Shown: piece by piece, positions 24,310-31,401 of the stretch
Numbering within the stretch: position 1 is the first letter of the stretch
Layout: each line of letters begins with the position of its first letter
Assembly: GCF_000154285.1 (NCBI RefSeq)
Contig: NZ_DS483477.1
Location: 1-64,000 of the forward strand
Reading direction: 5' to 3'
Length of the DNA stretch: 64,000 nt
Source: Amedibacillus dolichus DSM 3991
GTDB lineage: Bacteria > Bacillota_I > Bacilli_A > Erysipelotrichales > Erysipelotrichaceae
Notes under the pieces: model-generated
Told to the model about the DNA's origin: nothing
The model's input: the letters and a program-made list of their open reading frames with translations, nothing else
Database searches by the model: none
Program-made: the position numbers and the translations under genes

Positions 24310-24822
24310 ATGAATTGGTATGTTGTACAGGTGAGAAGCGGTCATGAAAAACAGATTGCCGAAAAGTGTAGAACTATGATATCTAATGACATTTTAACAG
24401 AATGCTTTATACCGGAGTATATCCATAAACGGAAATTTAGCGGTGTTTGGCACGATGTGAAAGATGTTTTATTCAAAGGGTACGTTTTTATGATTACAGA
24501 TAAGATTGATCTGCTATATTCCGAATTGAAAAAAATACCGGATTTCGTCAAGGTTATCGGCAAAAAGCAAGCTGAGATTTATCCATTAGATGAAGATGAG
24601 ATTGCTTTTATGAAATCTTTCGGTAAAAAAGGGCATATTGTAGATATGTCTATAGGTTTTATTCGTGGAGATAAGATATATATTACGGAAGGACCGTTAC
24701 AGGGCAAAGAAGGATTGATTGTAAAGATTGATCGGCACAAAAGAATTGCTTATCTTCGATTAAGTATGTTTAATAAAGAAACTACGACTAAAGTAGGTTT
24801 GGAAATTATTAGTAAGTGCTAA
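24310..24822 (+). CDS. loaP: LoaP, NusG-family processive antiterminator
   Basis: The 170-residue NusG paralogue has an NGN domain (about 1-105) starting MNWYVVQVRSGHEKQIAEKC with VLFKGYVFM. A C-terminal KOW domain follows (about 125-170), with GPLQGKEGLIVKIDRHKRIA. LoaP binds elongating RNA polymerase and a leader RNA hairpin, then reads through terminators over long operons, typically polysaccharide or antibiotic loci. TTTGGAGG sets the start. It is the first gene of a roughly 23-kb same-strand locus that contains internal terminators, exactly the setting expected. Regulation of loaP itself is probably through the hairpin leader. Confidence 0.88.
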   Translation: MNWYVVQVRSGHEKQIAEKCRTMISNDILTECFIPEYIHKRKFSGVWHDVKDVLFKGYVFMITDKIDLLYSELKKIPDFVKVIGKKQAEIYPLDEDEIAFMKSFGKKGHIVDMSIGFIRGDKIYITEGPLQGKEGLIVKIDRHKRIAYLRLSMFNKETTTKVGLEIISKC

Positions 24823-24853
24823 GATATGAGTTGTTTTATTTTGGAGGAATAAT

Positions 24854-25363
24854 TTGAATCTTTTGATTATAGGCGCCGGTGGACATGGAAAATGTTGTTA
24901 TGATATTGCGGTGCGAATGAATTGTTTTACGAAAATTGAATTTGTGGACGATAGCGAGGAATATGTTTTAGGTAAGAAGGTTATCGGAAAACAAAGTGAT
25001 TTAGAAAGCTTACGTAATATGTTTGATTGCGCATTTGTTGCGATTGGAAATAATCAAGTGAGGAAAAGCTTGTATGATATATTGAGCTTAATGCAGTATC
25101 GTAAGGTGAATTTGTTGGATCCTAGTGCGGTGGTTTCTTCTTTTGCAAAATTAGGAGAAGGAATCGTTGTATTTCCCAATGCAGTAATAGAAGCAAGTGC
25201 TGTTATTGATGATGGTTGTATCGTTTCCGCAAATAGTATTGTTCACCATGATGCGATGGTAAAGGAATATGCTTTGATTTATGGCAATTGCATTATTCGA
25301 CCAATGGTAAAAATTCAATCGTTTACAGTGGTTAAGAGCGGAACAGTTGTAGAAAATTGTTAG
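24854..25363 (+). CDS. PglD/NeuD-type sugar O- or N-acetyltransferase
   Basis: The 169-residue protein has a small Rossmann-like N-terminus (LLIIGAGGHGKCCYDIAVR) and a left-handed beta-helix of hexapeptide repeats (about 85-165: GEGIVVFPNAVIEASAVI, then DDGCIVSANSIVHHDAMV). A catalytic-type His pair lies at VHHDA. The family acetylates nucleotide-sugar amines or sialic acids. It is some 30-45 residues shorter than usual members, with an abrupt end after VVKSGTVVENC, so the last helix coils are missing. A TTG start follows TTGGAGG. Next to a phosphoglycosyltransferase it probably finishes the first sugar of the repeat unit. Confidence 0.75.
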   Translation: MNLLIIGAGGHGKCCYDIAVRMNCFTKIEFVDDSEEYVLGKKVIGKQSDLESLRNMFDCAFVAIGNNQVRKSLYDILSLMQYRKVNLLDPSAVVSSFAKLGEGIVVFPNAVIEASAVIDDGCIVSANSIVHHDAMVKEYALIYGNCIIRPMVKIQSFTVVKSGTVVENC

Positions 25364-25375
25364 TGAGGGGTAAAA

Positions 25376-25990
25376 ATGTATAAAAACTTTTTGAAAAGAG
25401 TTCTTGATTTTTTTATGAGCTTATTGGGAATTGTTGTGTTATCACCGATTTTTTTAATATTGGCGATCATTATTAAATTGACTTCTCCCGGTCCGATTTT
25501 ATTTAAACAAAAGCGTGTGGGAAAGAACAAGTCTCATTTTAATATATTGAAATTTCGAACGATGCGAACGGATACACCTAAAGATTGTCCAACACATTTG
25601 TTGTCAAATCCGGATCAATACATCACGAAGATCGGGAAGTTTATGCGGAAAACAAGCTTAGATGAGCTTCCGCAGCTATTCAATATCTTAAAAGGAGATA
25701 TGGCAATTATCGGTCCACGCCCTGCCTTATGGAATCAATATGATTTGATTGAAGAAAGAGATAAATATAAAGCTAACGATATCAAACCGGGATTAACCGG
25801 TTTGGCACAGATTAACGGTAGAGATGAATTGGAAATTGATGTCAAAGCCGCTTTAGATGGCGAATATGTTGAAAAAATGAGCTTTTTATTTGATTGTAAG
25901 TGTTTCTTTGGAACCATTACATCAGTATTAAAATCCGATGGTGTTGTGGAAGGCGGAACCGGAGAAATGAAAAAGGAGGAGAAGCAATGA
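25376..25990 (+). CDS. Initiating phosphoglycosyltransferase (PglC/WcaJ-type sugar transferase)
   Basis: The 204-residue monotopic membrane enzyme transfers the first sugar phosphate to undecaprenyl phosphate. It has one N-terminal hydrophobic segment (about 12-35) with a Pro, then FKQKRVGKNKSHFNILKFRT, LDELPQLFNILKGDMAIIGP and KPGLTGLAQINGRDEL, the catalytic core of the family. It is the small PglC-like form without the large N-terminal region. GTGAGGGG precedes the ATG, and the stop overlaps the next start by 4 bp, so it is coupled to the epimerase-type gene. Confidence 0.9.
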   Translation: MYKNFLKRVLDFFMSLLGIVVLSPIFLILAIIIKLTSPGPILFKQKRVGKNKSHFNILKFRTMRTDTPKDCPTHLLSNPDQYITKIGKFMRKTSLDELPQLFNILKGDMAIIGPRPALWNQYDLIEERDKYKANDIKPGLTGLAQINGRDELEIDVKAALDGEYVEKMSFLFDCKCFFGTITSVLKSDGVVEGGTGEMKKEEKQ

Positions 25991-26847
25991 AGAAAATCCT
26001 AGTAACAGGAAAGGGGAGTTATATCGGAACCCACTTCATTGAAGAACTCTCAAAGTATCCGAAGGACTATCAAGTCGATGAACTTGAAATGCGTGATGAT
26101 GACTGGAAGCAACATGATTTTTCAGTGTATGATGTGGTTTATCATGTAGCAGGTTTAGCACATTCAACACCTGATGAGAGTCAGAGAGCTTTATATTATC
26201 GTGTAAATACGGATTTAACGTATGAAGTTGCGAAAAAAGCCAAGGAGGCGGGAGTAAAGCAATTCATTTTTATGTCCTCTATTATCGTTTACGGAAGTGG
26301 AAAAATCGGTGAAGATCGAGTGATTACGAAAGATACACCTTTAACTCCGGATAATTTTTATGGTGATAGTAAAAAACAAGCAGAGATTAAGGTTTTACCT
26401 TTAGAAGATGAAAACTTCAAGCTTGTAATCGTAAGACCACCGATGATTTATGGGCCGAATTCGAAAGGAAATTATCCTTTATTGGCAAAGTTCGCAAAGA
26501 AAACGATTTTATTTCCTACCCTGGAAAATAAAAGAAGTATGCTGTTTTTAGGAAATCTGATTGCGTTTATCAAGCTTATGATAGATAATGAGGAACATGG
26601 TATTTTTTTGCCGCAAAATAAAGAATATGTATCCAGTGCGAGCTTGGTGAAAGAAATTTCTAAGCTGCATGATCATAAAATATGGTTTACGGGATTGTTT
26701 AATCCTCTTTTACGGTTGTTTAATAAACAGGTATATGTAAATAAGGTATTTGGAAATCTTACCATTGATAAAGCATTATCCGAGTATAAAGATGAATATT
26801 GTAAGTATTCATTTGTGGAATCAATAAGATTGACGGAAGAAAAGTGA
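25987..26847 (+). CDS. NAD-dependent epimerase/reductase of nucleotide sugars (SDR)
   Basis: The 286-residue extended SDR protein has an N-terminal nucleotide-binding motif (MKKILVTGKGSYIGTHF), a catalytic Ser region (FIFMSSIIVYGSG) and Tyr-x-x-x-Lys (FYGDSKKQAE). It is related to WbpV-like 4-ketoreductases and epimerases acting on UDP-sugars. With the CapD-type dehydratase of this locus it could reduce the 4-keto intermediate to UDP-QuiNAc or UDP-FucNAc for the phosphoglycosyltransferase upstream; substrate is inference. The ATG overlaps the previous stop (ATGA). A 259-bp gap follows. Confidence 0.8.
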   Translation: MKKILVTGKGSYIGTHFIEELSKYPKDYQVDELEMRDDDWKQHDFSVYDVVYHVAGLAHSTPDESQRALYYRVNTDLTYEVAKKAKEAGVKQFIFMSSIIVYGSGKIGEDRVITKDTPLTPDNFYGDSKKQAEIKVLPLEDENFKLVIVRPPMIYGPNSKGNYPLLAKFAKKTILFPTLENKRSMLFLGNLIAFIKLMIDNEEHGIFLPQNKEYVSSASLVKEISKLHDHKIWFTGLFNPLLRLFNKQVYVNKVFGNLTIDKALSEYKDEYCKYSFVESIRLTEEK

Positions 26848-27106
26848 AAGCAAAAAGTTGATATGAATTTACGGGAATAAGACTTTCTAATAAAATATAT
26901 GTAAAAATTAGTAAAGCTTATTTATGTTTTTATAGTTATTTATAAAATGTGGATTTAAAAACAATTTAATTGATTTTATTGTATTAATTATCATATTCAT
27001 ATATGTTGATTGATAAGGAGTATGACAGATGCAAAAAATCTAGATAATAGAGAATGAAGGTTTGAAGAAATTGCAATAGCATATAAGCAGCTATGTAGGA
27101 GGATTT

Positions 27107-28582
27107 ATGACACAGAGAAAAGCAAAAAAGCGAAGTATATTTAAAAATATCGGTTTTTATTTTGCGTTGATATATTTTGCTTTAACGGTATTACTTATTG
27201 TGCAGCTATTTATTCTCGGAATGATACCGATGAAGTATTTGATTCCGATCATTATTATTTTGGTATTGCTGGCAATGGGGCTGTGTTATTTACAATTAGG
27301 AAAGCGATTAAGTAAGCTGAATCGAATTTTGGGCAGAATTATTATTGTGCTATTATCCTTATTTTTGAGTGTAGGGAATTGGTATATTTTCAAGACCTAT
27401 CATACGTTTGGGGAACTAACGGATAGTGATAAAGATGTTTCCGTAGTTTCGGTAGTTGTTATGAAAGACAGCGACTATGAAACGATTGAAGATTTAGCAG
27501 GACAAAATATTGCCACAACAACATTAGGTGATGCAGATGTAATGTCAAATGCCGCAAAAGATTTAAACAAAGATATAAGTGCGGAATTAAAAAGCTATAA
27601 TTCTGTTGATGCTTATGGTGATGCACTTTACAATGGAGAAGTAGAAGCGATACTTCTTAATGAAGGAATGCGCGGATCTTTTGAAGAAAAGCACCCTGAG
27701 TTTGATACAGATACTAAAGTCATCAAGCGTTATACCTATGAGAAAGTGGCCAAGGATATTAGTAAGAATGTAGATGTTACAAATACACCATTTAATGTTT
27801 ATATTACCGGTATTGATTCTTATGGCACAATTGCGACGGTATCACGTAGTGATGTGAATATGTTGGTAACAGTGAATCCGAATACAAAGCAGATTTTGAT
27901 GACGAGCATTCCACGTGATTATTATGTTGTGCAGCCATGTCAGGATAATCAAAAAGACAAACTAACACATACCGGTATTTTCGGTGTTTCTTGTACGATT
28001 GAAACAGCGGAAAATTTCTTAAATACAGATATCAATTATTATGCACGTGTAAACTTTTCAAGCTTAATTGATATTGTTAATGCTTTAGGCGGCATTACGG
28101 TAAATTCACCGGTTTCTTTTACCACAACGGTTGGAGGATATTCGATTGTAGCGGGTGATAATTATTTAGATGGAGAAAAAGCATTAGCTTTCTCACGTGA
28201 ACGATATTCGCTTGCAGGAGGCGATCGAGATCGTGGAAAGAATCAAATGCGTGTTGTAGAGGGTATGATAAATAAGGCTATTTCACCGGCAATCATTACT
28301 CGATATACAAGTATCTTAGATGCAGTAGGGGGAAGCTTCCAAACAAATATGGATCAAAGTGAAATCAATTCGCTTATCCGCATGCAGCTAGATGATATGA
28401 GTAGCTGGGAAATTTTTCAGTATTCTTTAAATGGATACGGTTCCGGTAATACTTGGTCTCCGGCAAATGGGTTCAATTCTTATGTAATGCAGCCAGATCA
28501 GAATACAGTTGATAAGGCAAATGCATTAATTAATAAGATGTTAAATGGTCAAACATTGACACAAACAGATGTTGCTGAATAG
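27107..28582 (+). CDS. LCP family cell-wall polymer ligase, copy 2
   Basis: The 491-residue protein is colinear with the LCP protein at 22515 and has the same parts: membrane helices, a solute-binding-like insert (SVVSVVVMKDSDYETIEDLA), and an LCP domain with SRSDVNMLVTVNP, TSIPRDYYV and GDRDRGKNQMRVVEGMI. Long DNA stretches are identical between the copies, showing a recent duplication with loaP and three genes now between them. GTAGGAGG sets the ATG. It should attach the locus polymer to peptidoglycan; two copies may prefer different polymers. Confidence 0.9.
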   Translation: MTQRKAKKRSIFKNIGFYFALIYFALTVLLIVQLFILGMIPMKYLIPIIIILVLLAMGLCYLQLGKRLSKLNRILGRIIIVLLSLFLSVGNWYIFKTYHTFGELTDSDKDVSVVSVVVMKDSDYETIEDLAGQNIATTTLGDADVMSNAAKDLNKDISAELKSYNSVDAYGDALYNGEVEAILLNEGMRGSFEEKHPEFDTDTKVIKRYTYEKVAKDISKNVDVTNTPFNVYITGIDSYGTIATVSRSDVNMLVTVNPNTKQILMTSIPRDYYVVQPCQDNQKDKLTHTGIFGVSCTIETAENFLNTDINYYARVNFSSLIDIVNALGGITVNSPVSFTTTVGGYSIVAGDNYLDGEKALAFSRERYSLAGGDRDRGKNQMRVVEGMINKAISPAIITRYTSILDAVGGSFQTNMDQSEINSLIRMQLDDMSSWEIFQYSLNGYGSGNTWSPANGFNSYVMQPDQNTVDKANALINKMLNGQTLTQTDVAE

Positions 28583-28589
28583 GAAAAGG

Positions 28590-28622
28590 GGAGATAAGAA
28601 TTTCTTATCTCCTTTACTTTTT
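28590..28622 (+). terminator. Intrinsic terminator inside the polysaccharide locus
   Basis: GGAGATAAG (28590-28598), loop AATTT, CTTATCTCC (28604-28612), then TTTACTTTTTT. It would stop transcripts before capD unless bypassed, for example by LoaP. Confidence 0.85.
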
Positions 28623-28629
28623 TAGTTTT

Positions 28630-29190
28630 CCCCAAAAAAACATGGGCAGTAGCTAGGTGATGTGAGTTTACTACAGGCGGAACTATTAGCTTAAGACAAG
28701 GGTGTCTATCATGAGGTGGAATCTTAAAGGAAGCCGGTGGCAAAATCTTGAATCTATGGACAAGAACTGGTCAAAATGCACATAAGGTAGGATAAGGTTT
28801 CCAAACAAATCAAAGTCTTATGTGTAAAATCAGAGGTTATATGAGAGGAAAGTTACTGCACCTTATCTGAGGAGGTTTGTCAGAATAACATGTGAAATAT
28901 TGTTGAATTGGCAGAAGTCAGTACTGCTTGTAGTTGCAAAGTTTGGATTATATATGTATATATGGAGCACATTGGAAAACTAAGAGAAAAAGGTGTTATG
29001 AGTTGAGTAAGGCGGGACGAAATACGAAAGCTGCTTACGAGTAAATGAAAGTGTATAAGTAGGTGTAGAAAAATAAGCTAAACACACATTGGTATGCAAA
29101 AAAACTTAGTGAATCGACGTATGCAAACGGCACGTACGGTGATTTGAAAGGACAGTGGATAGTTATTCTCTCCCACTTGGTTACAAGAAT
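28630..29190 (+). pseudogene. Decayed group II intron lacking its reverse transcriptase
   Basis: The 5' part (about 28650-28890, with GATGTGAGTTTACTACAGG, AAGGAAGCCGG and GAGGAGGTTTGTCAG) resembles the 5' half of group II introns in Bacillota. At 29112-29147 a domain V-like hairpin (CGTATGC-AA-CGGCACGTACGGTGAT) is followed by a domain VI-like stem ending CTCCCAC. Only about 200 bp lie between the halves, so the RT/maturase gene is gone. The domain V stem carries an A-G mismatch where a pair is expected, indicating loss of function. Borders are approximate. Confidence 0.6.
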
Positions 29191-29224
29191 ATAGTAGACT
29201 ATATCATACATATATAATTTTCTG

Positions 29225-29253
29225 TTAGAGAAAGCAGAGTTGTATGGTATAAT
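29225..29253 (+). promoter_or_regulatory. Candidate promoter of the capD segment
   Basis: TTAGAG (29225-29230), 17 bp, TATAAT (29248-29253), close before capD. It would allow expression of the downstream block despite the upstream terminator. Confidence 0.5.
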
Positions 29254-29279
29254 TATTGCGTGAATATAGGAAGGAAGTG

Positions 29280-31169
29280 TTGAGGGTGTCAAGCAAACTG
29301 TTTAAAAACCCGATTTATAAATATCATAGAGAATTGCTGTTATGGGGAATTGATATTTTTATTGTATTAGTTTCCTTTTTCTTAGCATATTGGATTAAAA
29401 TAGATTTTGAAATTCCGGATTTTGATTATTTTAATTTTCCTAAAGCGATTTTATCGATAACGACATTAGTTTTTGTATATAGTGTTTCTTTCCGGTTATT
29501 TAGAATACATAAAAGTTTATGGAAATATATAGGACAGGTGGAAGCGTATCGTATCGGTATGAGCGTACTCTGTTCTTCTGTTGTATTGCTTGTGTGTGTG
29601 CTGGTATCACATATAGAAAGATTCTATTTAGGTATTGTTGTTACCGGAGGACTTTTAAGTACCTTGATGATGTTTAATGTTCGTTTGATTTATCGTACAT
29701 ATCGTAAGCATCTAAATAGATCGGAAGTTGCCAAACGCAACGCGTTGATTATCGGTGCCGGTGATGGCGGCTATTTGATGTTGAAAGAGTTAACACAAAA
29801 TGAAAAATACAATGTCAATGTTGTTGGATTTATTGATGATAAGAAAATAGGTTCAGTAATATCCGGGTATAAGGTGTTAGGTGATACTTATGATATTCCA
29901 TCAGCTGTAAGTAAGTACGATGTGCAATGTGCATTTATTGCAATTCCAAGTGCAGACAAGGAAAATATCCGTCGTATTTATGATATTTGCCAATCTGTTA
30001 AATTAGAAACTAAAATCATGAAAGATACGCATGATATTTTAGATGATAGCTTAAAACCGAAAAATATTCCGCTTCATGATATTAGTATCGAAGATTTATT
30101 AGGACGTGGAGAGGTTCATCTTGATCAAAGTGAAATCAAGTCGTATTTAACTGATCGAATTGTTGCGGTAACAGGTGCCGGAGGAAGTATCGGTTCTGAA
30201 CTTTGTCGTCAAATCGTTCGATTTAAGCCTAAAAAGCTTGTTATGATTGACATTAATGAAAACTATTTGTATATGCTTGAGCAGGAGTTTAATCGTAATC
30301 GTACACATGGTTTGATGGATAAAGATATAGAAATTGTTTCTATTATTACATCTATCCGTGATTTTACGGCATTGACTGACGTGTTTAAAAAGTATCAGCC
30401 GGAGGTAGTGTTCCATGCGGCGGCACATAAGCATGTTCCGCTTATGGAAACCCGACCAATGGAGGCAATTAAAAACAACGTGTTTGGGACAAATAACGTA
30501 ATTAAGGCTTGTATTAAAAATAAAGTTTCACGCTTTATTATGATCAGTACAGACAAAGCAGTAAATCCGACCAATGTCATGGGAGCTTCTAAACGTATGA
30601 CAGAAATGATTTTACAAGCAAACGGAAATAACGGTGTTACGAAAATGGCAGCTGTACGTTTTGGAAATGTATTGGGATCGAATGGTTCCGTTATCCCGAT
30701 TTTTAAAGGACAGATTGCCGAAGGAGGACCGGTAACAATTACCGATAAAAATATCATTCGTTATTTCATGACGATACCGGAAGCTGCGCAATTGGTACTG
30801 CAAGCAGGTTTTTATGCAGATAAGGGTGAAATTTTTGTGCTTGATATGGGACAACCGGTAAAAATCTTGGATTTAGCTGAAAAAATGATTCGTTTATCAG
30901 GATATAAACCTTATGAAGATATCGATATTGTGGAAATCGGACTTCGCCCCGGTGAAAAAATGTTTGAGGAGCTTCGTTTAGATGGTGAAACGACAACGAG
31001 AACAAAGAATAATCTAATCTTTAAAAATAACGTTATGGATATCACCATGGAAGAAATCAATGAGAAGCTAAAAGAGCTTAGTGAAGTTATTAACGAAGAA
31101 GCAAGCAATGAGAAAATTAAGGAATGTATATTGCGTTTGATAAAAGATAAGGAAACTGTAAAAAAATAA
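29280..31169 (+). CDS. capD: CapD/PglF-type UDP-sugar 4,6-dehydratase, membrane form
   Basis: This roughly 629-residue protein has four N-terminal membrane helices (about 15-130), a first Rossmann domain (NALIIGAGDGGYLMLKEL) and a second catalytic SDR domain (VAVTGAGGSIGSELCRQIVR). It contains FHAAAHKHVPLMETRP, the Met-for-Tyr style active site ISTDKAVNPTNVMGASKR and ENMFEEL-like GEKMFEELRLDG. Family enzymes convert UDP-GlcNAc to the 4-keto-6-deoxy sugar. Start is uncertain among GTG 29277, TTG 29280 and GTG 29286, all after AGGAAGGA. It would supply the sugar for the phosphoglycosyltransferase at 25376. Confidence 0.88.
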   Translation: MRVSSKLFKNPIYKYHRELLLWGIDIFIVLVSFFLAYWIKIDFEIPDFDYFNFPKAILSITTLVFVYSVSFRLFRIHKSLWKYIGQVEAYRIGMSVLCSSVVLLVCVLVSHIERFYLGIVVTGGLLSTLMMFNVRLIYRTYRKHLNRSEVAKRNALIIGAGDGGYLMLKELTQNEKYNVNVVGFIDDKKIGSVISGYKVLGDTYDIPSAVSKYDVQCAFIAIPSADKENIRRIYDICQSVKLETKIMKDTHDILDDSLKPKNIPLHDISIEDLLGRGEVHLDQSEIKSYLTDRIVAVTGAGGSIGSELCRQIVRFKPKKLVMIDINENYLYMLEQEFNRNRTHGLMDKDIEIVSIITSIRDFTALTDVFKKYQPEVVFHAAAHKHVPLMETRPMEAIKNNVFGTNNVIKACIKNKVSRFIMISTDKAVNPTNVMGASKRMTEMILQANGNNGVTKMAAVRFGNVLGSNGSVIPIFKGQIAEGGPVTITDKNIIRYFMTIPEAAQLVLQAGFYADKGEIFVLDMGQPVKILDLAEKMIRLSGYKPYEDIDIVEIGLRPGEKMFEELRLDGETTTRTKNNLIFKNNVMDITMEEINEKLKELSEVINEEASNEKIKECILRLIKDKETVKK

Positions 31170-31401
31170 ACGTTATATTAAATGCCACGATTGCATTTGA
31201 AAAAGTAAGTATGATAACGTTTCTTTATAAATTGAAATTGTTGTTTTTCTAAATACTAAAAGAGATAATATTCCTTATTAAGAAGTTATCTGCTTAGTTT
31301 TGAATTATAAATAATGATTAGTAGAGTTTCGTACTTTAGTGATAGCTGTTGCTTAACAGATTTTGAAATATCATTAAAAGAGGAAGAATTGGGGTAAATA
31401 T

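Noticed and set aside
30147-30757. Reverse-strand ORFs inside capD
   Set aside because: Antisense shadows of the conserved SDR domain without start signals.
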